From Sphaerospermopsis sp. SIO1G1 (lineage in GTDB: Bacteria > Cyanobacteriota > Cyanobacteriia > Cyanobacteriales > Nostocaceae): 47,710 bases of DNA. The stretch covers positions 1 through 47,710 of the forward strand of contig JAAHFX010000010.1 in NCBI GenBank assembly GCA_010672785.1, written 5' to 3'. This document shows, in pieces, positions 8,332 to 16,391 of this stretch (positions are counted from its first letter, which is position 1; each line of letters starts with the position of its first letter). The notes below the pieces were generated by a model. It saw nothing but the letters and a program-made list of their open reading frames with translations. It was not told the DNA's origin and did not search any database. Made by a program: the position numbers and the translations under genes.

Positions 8332-10517
8332 CCAATCACCAATTCAGGCTGACTCTCTGAATATTTTGCTACTAAAGCTGATATGTCAGGATTGTACAAA
8401 CGTAGATAGTTCCAATAATTACCAAAAACTAAACGGACATAATTTCTAGTTTCACCAAAAGGAATCTCTTTTACAAACTCATCAGGATCTTGTTTAGGGA
8501 TAGTTCTCAACCATTTGGCGACGTTTCCTGGGCCTGCATTGTAACTGGCGATCGCTAACATGGAGTTGTTACTGTATTGCTGATGGGTATGATCCAAATA
8601 CCAAGTACCCAACATAATATTATCATTGGGATTTTCTAAATCTAAATCTTTCATATTCATGCCAATTTGTGGTGCGATCCAGTCTGCTGTAGTTGGCATT
8701 ACTTGCATTAATCCAGTTGCACCTACTATAGATCTAATCTTAGGTTGAAATCTTGATTCTTGACGCATCAAAGCTGTTACCAATAAAGGATTTAACTTTC
8801 TTTGATTAGACCATTGTTTAATCTCTTGGAAATAAGGAAATGGATAACGAGCTTGCCAATAAGTTATTTGTTTACTTAAAGCTGCATATTCTGCTTGTTC
8901 TTCTGGTGTTTCTCGATCTTCTAATTTGGATATAGTTGCAATCCCAATCAGATTTTGACCCCTTGTTAATTGTATTAAACCTTTTGTAAACTGCTCATTG
9001 ACTGTAGGTTTACTTTTATTTTTAAACTCTGTTTCCCATTCATGCCAAGCATCTCGATCCTGTCCTAATAAATATAATTCTTTAAAAGTGTTAGAACCAG
9101 CAGGAGGTACTGGGCGCTGACGTGGAATAATTTCTGGATTCATCAATCGTAAATTACTAAAATCACCCACATCTAGCCCTAAAATTCTGGCAGAACGCCA
9201 AGCGTAATAAGATTGAGGAAATTGACTTAAAACATACTGGTAAGCTGCATTTGCATCTTCCTGTTTCCCCAGTAAAGTTGCCCATTTTCCTATCCAAAAA
9301 CCTGCTCTTGGGGCTAGTATACTTTTCTTATTTTCTATAGTGATTGGTTGCGCCCATTGCCATGCACTGACATAATCTTTATTCTTGGCTTTATCTAGGG
9401 CCATTCGCCAACGGTATTTTGCTGCTGCTTGAGAATTACCGTACTGTCCTAATAATATTTTCCAAGTTGCATCAGCAGACTGACGATCTTTTAAAGATGC
9501 TAACCGTTTTGCTTTTTTTTCCAGTGCTGCGGGTGCTTGTTTGGGGAACTTCTCAATCACTTGATCCAGGTAAGATATGGCAGCTTTACCTTTTTCAATA
9601 TCGGCTAATCTTAATAGTGCTGTTCCTGTTTGTTCATCATCAGGATGTTGTTCTATTTGTTGTTTATAAATAGCGGCTGCCTGATCTCGTTTTTTACCTA
9701 TTTGTAAACTTCTGGCTTGACGATATAAACTTTGAGCAGTTTTTGGTGCTTTAGCATAAGCATTTGCAGCTTGGGCAAATTGGTTATTTTGCCAATATAC
9801 AGAACCGATTAAATCCCAATTTTCTGGTGTTAAATTGGGTTGCTTGACTAACTGATTTAAAACTCCCACAATTCCTGGCTCTTTGGCTGCATATTTAGCC
9901 AGAATTAATTGTAGTTCAGGTTGATCAGGATTTTTTCTGAGACGGTTACGGATCATTTCCCAAGTGAGGGGATGGGAGGGAAACTTTGCGATCGCCTCAT
10001 CGTTTATTTCCGGCAATCCTATTAAATACTTCGCTTTAACTACTACAGGTTGATCTGCATATTCTTTCAAAACTTTTCGTCGTAGATCCGAGGCTTTACC
10101 ATTTTCACCTATTATTTGATGGGCTTGAGCCTGTTTGAGTAAAATATATGGTGCTAAGATAGGATATTCATTTTCTAAACCCACTAATAAATCAAGTGCT
10201 TTTCTGCCTTGATCGGTTTCAATGTAATCACTGGCTAAAAGATAACGGGCCTTTTCTCGATCTGGAGACCTACCATTTTCAGCAATATCTACTAACTTTG
10301 CTGCTCTTTCTGGTAAAGATTGAGACACTAGGCTATATACTCTGGATTGAAATTTCTGATCATCGGGTAGTTCCCCTGGTTGACTCTGACTCGTTTTGAG
10401 CAAGTTATTGAGGATTTTTCCCAATTCTGGAGCAGAAACCATACCCCCAATTAAAAAGGCACATAGTCCTGCACCAGCAATCAAGAGCATCTGCTTGTTT
10501 TGTAGTTTTTTTAGCAT
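8322..10517 (-). CDS. Lytic murein transglycosylase (Slt-like) with TPR region
   Basis: 731 residues. An N-terminal membrane anchor (about residues 9-30, MLLIAGAGLCAFLIGGMVSA) is followed by a long helical TPR-like solenoid (about 60-540: YLIGLPE, ANAYAKAPKTAQSLYRQARS, GKQEDANAAYQYVLSQFPQS). The C-terminal SLT domain shows LLVTALMRQESRFQPKIRS, where the Glu of RQESRF is the expected catalytic acid, then GATGLMQVMPTTADWIA, NIMLGTWYLDHTHQQY and ASYNAGPGNVAKWL. These match the Slt/MltE GH23 fold. The enzyme cleaves MurNAc-GlcNAc bonds in peptidoglycan with 1,6-anhydro product formation and probably works in the periplasm. The N-terminal layout resembles Slt70-type superhelical proteins. It ends in a repeat cluster, so its last codons may be repeat-derived. 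Confidence 0.92.
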   Translation of the reverse strand: MLKKLQNKQMLLIAGAGLCAFLIGGMVSAPELGKILNNLLKTSQSQPGELPDDQKFQSRVYSLVSQSLPERAAKLVDIAENGRSPDREKARYLLASDYIETDQGRKALDLLVGLENEYPILAPYILLKQAQAHQIIGENGKASDLRRKVLKEYADQPVVVKAKYLIGLPEINDEAIAKFPSHPLTWEMIRNRLRKNPDQPELQLILAKYAAKEPGIVGVLNQLVKQPNLTPENWDLIGSVYWQNNQFAQAANAYAKAPKTAQSLYRQARSLQIGKKRDQAAAIYKQQIEQHPDDEQTGTALLRLADIEKGKAAISYLDQVIEKFPKQAPAALEKKAKRLASLKDRQSADATWKILLGQYGNSQAAAKYRWRMALDKAKNKDYVSAWQWAQPITIENKKSILAPRAGFWIGKWATLLGKQEDANAAYQYVLSQFPQSYYAWRSARILGLDVGDFSNLRLMNPEIIPRQRPVPPAGSNTFKELYLLGQDRDAWHEWETEFKNKSKPTVNEQFTKGLIQLTRGQNLIGIATISKLEDRETPEEQAEYAALSKQITYWQARYPFPYFQEIKQWSNQRKLNPLLVTALMRQESRFQPKIRSIVGATGLMQVMPTTADWIAPQIGMNMKDLDLENPNDNIMLGTWYLDHTHQQYSNNSMLAIASYNAGPGNVAKWLRTIPKQDPDEFVKEIPFGETRNYVRLVFGNYWNYLRLYNPDISALVAKYSESQPELVIGDN

Positions 10518-10800
10518 TAATACCTGCTTTTAGCCTAGTATCTGGCAAATCAAAGTTCTGATTAGTTTCTTGTAACTTTAGCATTACTCGGAGTAAATAT
10601 TGTGACGAATTATATCATATGCAGTTAAATGCTGGTCATGGAAACAGGAGGAGGTAGGGTGCAGGGGGTAGGGAGTAGGTTGCAGGGTGCAGGGTGCAGG
10701 GAGAGAACTGAAAAACTATTTTTCAATCTCAAATCATCTAAAACCCTTTGCTAGTAATGTTTTCAGATTTATTCAGCATCCCATAAGTACATGGATAGAA

Positions 10801-10906
10801 TTACAGTGCTTTCTAATCTCATGAGGTAAGTTATTGGCTATTGGCGGGCAAGATGCCCACCCCACAATAGTTTCACGATTATGATTTGGACCTCATCAGT
10901 AACAGG
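10801..10906 (-). repeat. Dispersed MITE/REP-like element, copy 2 (inverted relative to copy 1)
   Basis: It is the reverse complement of 1064-1176. Inner ends ATGAGGT and ACCTCAT form a perfect 7-base inverted repeat (about 10821 and 10889), and the centre has GGGC-AAGAT-GCCC. It abuts the next element at GGACTTAC. Confidence 0.75.
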
Positions 10907-11005
10907 ACTTACGCAAAATAGCTCTCAAACCTTCTTAACTTCGTGTTCTTTGCGTCCTTCGTGGTTCATTCTTCCGTAACTTCTACGTAAGTTCTAAGTA
11001 AGTCC
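10905..11005. mobile_element. MITE-like element with 8-base terminal inverted repeats
   Basis: GGACTTAC at 10905-10912 and GTAAGTCC at 10998-11005 are perfect inverted repeats around a 101-base non-coding unit (TTCGTGTTCTTTGCGTCCTT inside). A partial relative starts at about 3200 (GGACTTACGCA). No transposase is present; mobility is inferred from structure. Confidence 0.55.
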
Positions 11006-11088
11006 GCGGGAAAATTTACAAGTATGTAAAAAAAGCAAACAAAGCTATAACCACCTTTCCCCCTGATCCCAAGGACAATTTTTAACAC

Positions 11089-13572
11089 CTACCTACTTAG
11101 TGGGGAATCACTTTTCGACACAAATGTATACTTACCTTTCCTTTCCTGATCTGGTGTTATTTTTACCAACACCGCTTTACCATCTCTATCACCAGTCCTA
11201 TCACCATAATGTAAAAATCTAATAGTTCCTGTCGCACCGCCAGAAAAAACAAAATTCTGACTTAAAGCTTTTTGAATATCACGTCTTTGACTATTCTGAT
11301 TTTGGATATTTTGCATTGCAGCAGCCATAACTTGAGTAGCATCAAAAGCTGTAGCTGTCCGCCAAGTTAAGCTAGGATTTTTCCACATTATATTCGCATT
11401 TTCTACAAATTTAGGATTAGGTGAAACAGAAGATTGCCAAGGAACAGCCATGATCATTCCCTGGACAAATTTACCAGCATCTAATGTTTTTTTAGTGTAC
11501 AAACTAGGATTTCCTAATAACTTAATTCTGCCTTGGTTAGCTTTACCAATTTCAAAAGCTTTACTGATTCTATCCACTTGAGGATTTAATAAAATAGCAT
11601 TTACATCTTTCCTAATTGCTTGTCTGACAATTTCTACACTTTGGAAGTTATGATCGGCAAAATCACATTTTATATCACTAATAAATTGAATATCTTTCCT
11701 TCTCATTACAGCATCATTCAGTGATCGATCAAATGACTGATCAGTAGCTTTGGTATCATTACAAATCAAAATCCTGGTTATTCCTGTTTTGTGAGCATAA
11801 TCAATTAAGGTTTCTGCAATAATGGCAAAACTAATTACACTTCTATAAATATAATTACCACCAGTCCGATCATCACGATCAGTTAATTTAATAGATGTAC
11901 TGGTGGGGGAAATCATCACTAATTTACCCGCTTGATAAATATCCGATGCAGGTACACTAGCATCACTACTATTATGACCGACTACGCCAATAATTTTTGG
12001 ATCTTTTACTAGCTGATCAGCGATTTTTTTAGCTATGATGGGATTATTATCATCATTGGCTATTTTTATTTTTAAAACCTTCCCATTTATACCACCATTA
12101 TAGTTAATTTTGTGTTGTGCTTGGGCAACTCCCCGTAAAATTTCTAAAGCTACATTCGGGTTACTACCAGTGGGTACAACTACGGCTATGTTTAGAGTTG
12201 ATTGATTACTAATTTTAGCATTTTCTAAATATATCTTTGCTTCTGCATCTTGGGGATGATCTTGTAAATACTGCTGAAATTTTGTAATTGCTAATTTATA
12301 ATTCTTCCACCACAATGCTGTTGTTGCTTCTTGTTTTTGTAAATCAAATGCAGATTTAACTAAAACTTTTTCCCCTGAACTAAAACGCTGTTGGAATTTA
12401 ATGTCTTTTAAATATAAATTAACAACCAGAGTTAAAAATACAATCAAACTTGTGAATATTGATAACCGAAAAAACTTAGTTTTGAAAAAATTATGTTGGG
12501 GATATTTTAACACCGATGCAGCGGGGTTTTGAAAAATAATTGGTATCCAAGAAGCACAGGGATATTTGGTTTCTAACTCTTCATGTAAACGCATCCGTGA
12601 CTTTTGCACAGAAGTATATAAAGATTCTCCAGAAGCAAAAAAGGTGAGAAAATACTTGAGAAAATGTTGAGCTACAATATCAGGAACAGGTTCACGCATG
12701 ACAATGATATAAGGTATGCGTAAATCAGATAAATGATGAGCTAAACCTAAACCATCACAGGAATTAAAGATTGCTAATTTCAAACCATTTTTAACTGCAT
12801 ATGCTAGGGAATGATGTAAATCAGAAATAGGTAAGTTTTCTTGATTATTAATTTGAATTTCTCCCCAACTTCCATCATCTCCACTGCTACTATGTCCGGC
12901 AAAAAATAAAATGTCCCAGGATTGATGCCATAATTTATCTAATAATACTTTTCTTGATGGTTGTAGTAAGGGTTCAATTGTTGCACCCGGTAATTTTTCC
13001 ATTAATGATTGTAAATCAGACTCAATGTGAAGATCGTGATTACTACCAAAAATTGCCAGAATTTTTACAGGTGTTTTTAATTTAACTTTAGATGGTTTAT
13101 ATTCAGAACTGATGACAACTTCTGGCTTAATATGGTGATCATCAAATACTTCCCACAGTTGCCATAAATGCCAAGGCAATTTTCTTAATAAAGGATTTTG
13201 TGTCTGGATAATTACTCGTAGGTTATCCGATTTATTGATTGTGATTAAAAATTCTCTTTCTAATTTTCTGACTAATGGTTGATTTAACCAAGTATTAAAA
13301 TTATTTAAAAAGTTTTGTGCTGCATGATGACAAACTTCTGAATTGGAAACATTAGTAATTTGTGTTTTAGGAACAGTAATTAACCAATCTCCTGGCAATT
13401 TAGAATAAGCTGATCGCCATTTATCATAAGTTTGAGGAATTTCTGGAGCAGGGGGAAATTCACCAACAATTTCTGCAAATTGTGGTTTCCCTTCTTCCCA
13501 AATGCGGATTTTGACTGGGAATCCTTGATCGAAATTCCCTTCTCCAATCTCAAAAATTACTCGTTTACCCAC
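11089..13572 (-). CDS. CHAT-domain protease fused through one membrane helix to a periplasmic (LivJ-type) ligand-binding domain
   Basis: 827 residues with a GTG start preceded by AAGG. Residues about 1-160 are the N-terminal region often seen in cyanobacterial CHAT proteins. Residues about 165-350 form a CHAT (caspase-like) domain with both expected catalytic residues: His227 in ILFFAGHSSSGDD and Cys272 in LAIFNSCDGLG. One membrane helix follows (about 367-388, RLSIFTSLIVFLTLVVNLYL), then a short TPR-like stretch (about 415-450). Residues about 460-815 are a type 1 periplasmic-binding fold of the branched-chain amino acid kind (NIAVVVPTGSNPNVALEILR, VGHNSSDASVPASDIYQAGK, MISPTSTS). Likely topology is protease in the cytoplasm and binding domain outside. 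It is the last gene of a tight three-gene set. Ligand and protease target are unknown. Confidence 0.88.
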   Translation of the reverse strand: MGKRVIFEIGEGNFDQGFPVKIRIWEEGKPQFAEIVGEFPPAPEIPQTYDKWRSAYSKLPGDWLITVPKTQITNVSNSEVCHHAAQNFLNNFNTWLNQPLVRKLEREFLITINKSDNLRVIIQTQNPLLRKLPWHLWQLWEVFDDHHIKPEVVISSEYKPSKVKLKTPVKILAIFGSNHDLHIESDLQSLMEKLPGATIEPLLQPSRKVLLDKLWHQSWDILFFAGHSSSGDDGSWGEIQINNQENLPISDLHHSLAYAVKNGLKLAIFNSCDGLGLAHHLSDLRIPYIIVMREPVPDIVAQHFLKYFLTFFASGESLYTSVQKSRMRLHEELETKYPCASWIPIIFQNPAASVLKYPQHNFFKTKFFRLSIFTSLIVFLTLVVNLYLKDIKFQQRFSSGEKVLVKSAFDLQKQEATTALWWKNYKLAITKFQQYLQDHPQDAEAKIYLENAKISNQSTLNIAVVVPTGSNPNVALEILRGVAQAQHKINYNGGINGKVLKIKIANDDNNPIIAKKIADQLVKDPKIIGVVGHNSSDASVPASDIYQAGKLVMISPTSTSIKLTDRDDRTGGNYIYRSVISFAIIAETLIDYAHKTGITRILICNDTKATDQSFDRSLNDAVMRRKDIQFISDIKCDFADHNFQSVEIVRQAIRKDVNAILLNPQVDRISKAFEIGKANQGRIKLLGNPSLYTKKTLDAGKFVQGMIMAVPWQSSVSPNPKFVENANIMWKNPSLTWRTATAFDATQVMAAAMQNIQNQNSQRRDIQKALSQNFVFSGGATGTIRFLHYGDRTGDRDGKAVLVKITPDQERKGKYTFVSKSDSPLSR

Positions 13573-13598
13573 TGTAATTACCTTAATTAATTATCTAT

Positions 13599-14750
13599 TC
13601 AAATAATAAATTTTTCTGTAATACTGGCATCCCCTATTTTAACTTTAACTTGGAATTCTTCGCCTAATTCTGCACAAAACTTTAACTGAATGTAATCATC
13701 TTTGTTTTCCCTCGCTTCTACTTCCATGAAAGGTTGTCCATTTGCATATAACCCTGCTAATTGTAAGCCTGGAGGTAAATAATTGTGATTCCCCATTGGA
13801 TATACTCTTAATAAAACTGAAAAATTTTGAGCTTGTGTGGGTAATAAAGCCACCATTAATGCAACGGAATTTCCGGCTAATCGCATTCCCAAATCCATAA
13901 TTCTTCTGGCACTAATCACGGGATTTTGAGGTGCTATTTCCCATAAAATTTCTGCTAATGTCCAACGGACTTCTTCATCTGATACAGTTTGCAAAAGACA
14001 AGCAAGTGTTTCTATTAATACAGCATCTGAATTTGGTTGGTTATCAATATGATTTAATAATTTAGATGGCAGTAGTTCTGATAAGTTTTCCTGGGTATAT
14101 AGTTGTTTAATGGTTTGCCAAATTTTCTGATAATTATTAATTTCTAGTTCTCTAAGATTAATAGAACGAAATACAAATTCTCGATTTTGAGATTGACGAA
14201 ATGATTGATTAAATTCTTCAATACTTTGCCATTGAAATGTATAAATCCCTTCTAGCCATTGACGCAATTTAACTAGAGAATATTGATGATAATATTCTAA
14301 GAATTCATCAAATGTTTGTAATTTATCTAAATAAATATCTTGACTATTCACCTGTGGCAAAAAACCAATTATCTTAGCTTCTTTACAAGTAGAATTTATT
14401 TCTATAAATAAATAACCAAAACGGTTTGCTTGTACTTCATTAGGAACATAATAATATAAATCACCTGTTCTCATATATCTACATTCTAAAGTTCCTATTC
14501 CTGGTAATACTAAATCTGCTGTATCTGCTAACATTCTGCCCCAACTATCCCAACTATTACCTGCTTCTATATTAGTAGGAATATCTAACATTCTTAAGTA
14601 ACTATCAACTACTTGTACTGCTAAAGTATTCAAATAAACTTGTTTAGCTTTTGGTTTAGTTGGTTGTTCATGGGCAAATTTCAAAGCTATATCTCTGAAT
14701 TTGGCGGGAATGGGAATAGAAATATGTTTTTGTTCAATGTTGTATTTCAT
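13599..14750 (-). CDS. DUF1822 family protein
   Basis: 383 residues. The opening (IPIPAKFRDIALKFA), the Trp/Gly/Asp block around residues 65-90 (NSWDSWGRMLADTADLVLPG) and the C-terminal block (LLRVYPMGNHNYLPPGLQLA, later EEFQVKVKIGDASITEKFII) fit DUF1822, a family seen mainly in cyanobacteria with no known function. No signal peptide or membrane helix is visible, so it is probably cytoplasmic. It starts 18 bases after the sigma-like gene and ends 26 bases before the CHAT gene, so the three are almost certainly co-transcribed. An adaptor or substrate role for the CHAT protease is a guess. A middle helical segment (about 245-275, LACLLQTVSDEEVRWTLAEI) may mediate contacts. Confidence 0.85.
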   Translation of the reverse strand: MKYNIEQKHISIPIPAKFRDIALKFAHEQPTKPKAKQVYLNTLAVQVVDSYLRMLDIPTNIEAGNSWDSWGRMLADTADLVLPGIGTLECRYMRTGDLYYYVPNEVQANRFGYLFIEINSTCKEAKIIGFLPQVNSQDIYLDKLQTFDEFLEYYHQYSLVKLRQWLEGIYTFQWQSIEEFNQSFRQSQNREFVFRSINLRELEINNYQKIWQTIKQLYTQENLSELLPSKLLNHIDNQPNSDAVLIETLACLLQTVSDEEVRWTLAEILWEIAPQNPVISARRIMDLGMRLAGNSVALMVALLPTQAQNFSVLLRVYPMGNHNYLPPGLQLAGLYANGQPFMEVEARENKDDYIQLKFCAELGEEFQVKVKIGDASITEKFII

Positions 14751-14768
14751 GATTTACTCAATTTTACC

Positions 14769-15434
14769 CTAAATATCAAAGTAACCTTCACTATCAAAAT
14801 AAGCTTGAGATTTACCAAAATTCAGCAGACGTGGGAAACACTGACGTTGGTAAAAATTACTCAAAGTTGCTACAGGAATATCAAATTCCTGAGATAAATC
14901 TATCCAAGCTGTTTCTGGTGGTAAACGTCGAGAAATTAATACATAACAATTAACATCAGGACGTTCTCGAATGTGAATCCGTTTGAGTTGTTCATAGTTG
15001 GTTTTTAACCATTCTTGAATTTCGGCTAATATTGGTCTAGGTTCTTGTGGTGCAGGAATTAAATCTGTAGGATCAATTTCTTTTTCTTCATTTTCAAAAG
15101 GTGTTATAAATTGATTCTTTTGTGCATACACATTAATCTGTTTATCCTTCAAACGGTAGTTAAGATAGTTATTTATCCAAGTTGTCACACTACTTTTTTG
15201 AGGATTAAACGCTTCTTTTGCAGTGGTAGCTTCGCAAAGATTACGACAAAAATAACACCAGGTTTCTTGTAATGCTTCCTCTGCATCAGGAATACCTGTA
15301 CCTCGAAGTATTTTACCTGTACTTTGGATCAGCATGATTAACTGATTTAATCTCTTTTGTCGTTCTAAGCTACCGCTAGGATGTTGACACGTGTCTTCTA
15401 TTAATTGGAGAATTCTTGCTTCTATTTCTGCCAT
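14769..15434 (-). CDS. Sigma-70-like protein of a CHAT/DUF1822 cluster
   Basis: 221 residues with weak similarity to sigma factors. The N-terminal half (IPDAEEALQETWCYFCRNLC, SSVTTWINNYLNYRLKD) resembles region 2 of ECF-type sigma-70. The C-terminal segment (IDLSQEFDIPVATLSNFYQR) resembles a region 4 helix-turn-helix. The region 2 core is not strict, so it may be a divergent sigma factor or a derived DNA- or RNA-binding protein. It is the first gene of a set with a DUF1822 gene 18 bases downstream. Proteins of this type sit beside DUF1822 and CHAT genes in other cyanobacteria, as I recall. It could set expression of its own operon or be held inactive until the CHAT protease acts; both ideas are inference. 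Confidence 0.7.
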   Translation of the reverse strand: MAEIEARILQLIEDTCQHPSGSLERQKRLNQLIMLIQSTGKILRGTGIPDAEEALQETWCYFCRNLCEATTAKEAFNPQKSSVTTWINNYLNYRLKDKQINVYAQKNQFITPFENEEKEIDPTDLIPAPQEPRPILAEIQEWLKTNYEQLKRIHIRERPDVNCYVLISRRLPPETAWIDLSQEFDIPVATLSNFYQRQCFPRLLNFGKSQAYFDSEGYFDI

Positions 15435-15527
15435 ACTATAATTGACTTTTTAGTATTTTTCTCCCAATTATAAATATTATGATACTTAATGGCAAAAAGA
15501 TAAAGGTAACCAAAATTTTCATCTTTT

Positions 15528-16202
15528 TTAAAGTTTTGCTTCTTGCCAATTAGCTGGAGGTATGTTAAGCACATTCCTGGGAAATGTTACTTGAACTTCT
15601 AACTCTTGTTCTGGTAATACAGATTGGTTAGGGATAAATTCAAAGGTTGTGGAGTCAATTTGACGTGATGTTGTTGGAACTCCAAAACTCCGAAAATCTA
15701 CAACTTTATTGGCTAATGCTGATGGTAAGTTGACTGTAACTTTAGCATTTTTAATGGGTGCTGTGCGTTTAGCAAAAATAGCTTTCCAATACACTAGAGT
15801 ATGATCATTTTTGGTATGTAGTCCACCAACGACACGATAGTTAATAGTAAAAGTATGTGCTTCTGGTGGGTTGAGTGGATGTTGCCAACGAATCCAAAGA
15901 TAATCATTTTTAATTCCTGTAATATTGGGAATTGTTTGATTATTTTCTTGAACTGTGACATCTTTAATTTCATCTACTTTATGTAAGCCGATATAGCGAT
16001 ATCTTTGGTGAGAATGTTGAGAGTTAAATACATATTTTTGTTCTTCGGAGATTAGCAAATCACCGTTAGTTTTGACATCAATGTTAACGTTTATATAATC
16101 CCAGTAAAATGGTGTTGGTTTTGCTAATGTTAGGGATAATGTGACTAGAGATATCAATGATATTGTGATTAATGAAAATACTGTTAATGTTTGTTTTTTC
16201 AT
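15528..16202 (-). CDS. Short DUF2207-type protein, lacking the family's membrane and Gly-rich tail
   Basis: 224 residues. An N-terminal hydrophobic segment (about 8-28, VFSLITISLISLVTLSLTLA) is a signal peptide or anchor. The rest matches the N-terminal beta-rich part of DUF2207: INVDVKTNGDLLISEEQ-like start, RYRYIGLHKVDEIKDVTV, TFTINYRVVGGLHTKNDHTL and KNAKVTVNLP. Full-length family members (YciQ type) run to about 600 residues, with more membrane helices and a Gly-rich end; here the protein stops after the extracytoplasmic domain. The upstream neighbour on the same strand carries a membrane helix and a Gly/Ser/Cys tail, so the two may act together. The sigma-like gene starts 93 bases downstream. 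Function is unknown. Confidence 0.75.
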   Translation of the reverse strand: MKKQTLTVFSLITISLISLVTLSLTLAKPTPFYWDYINVNIDVKTNGDLLISEEQKYVFNSQHSHQRYRYIGLHKVDEIKDVTVQENNQTIPNITGIKNDYLWIRWQHPLNPPEAHTFTINYRVVGGLHTKNDHTLVYWKAIFAKRTAPIKNAKVTVNLPSALANKVVDFRSFGVPTTSRQIDSTTFEFIPNQSVLPEQELEVQVTFPRNVLNIPPANWQEAKL

Positions 16203-16258
16203 GGTTATGATGAGTGATTGAGGAGGGAGTAATTAGGATTTATACAAATTATGTTTTG

Positions 16259-16285
16259 CACGCAGAGACGCAGAGACGCAGAGAG
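16259..16285. repeat. Dispersed ACGCAGAG repeat
   Basis: CACGCAGAGACGCAGAGACG and following units belong to the cagag repeat family also seen at about 3232-3258, 17445-17473 and 25624-25651. Confidence 0.8.
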
Positions 16286-16391
16286 AAGGTTTGAGACTGA
16301 TAAGTAGGGGTTACTTAAAAAACGACTTTTCAATCTCTCCCTGCGCCCTGCCTTTGAGCCTCTACGACAAGACTTTTTCAGCATCCCCTAA

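Larger units (their letters stand above)
10518..11088. other. Repeat-packed intergenic region
   Basis: This 571-base gap has no gene. It holds a GTAGGGTGCAGGG-type heptamer run (about 10650-10701), the second copy of the dispersed element (10801-10906) and an abutting MITE-like element (10905-11005). The transglycosylase promoter should lie at its left end. Confidence 0.8.
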
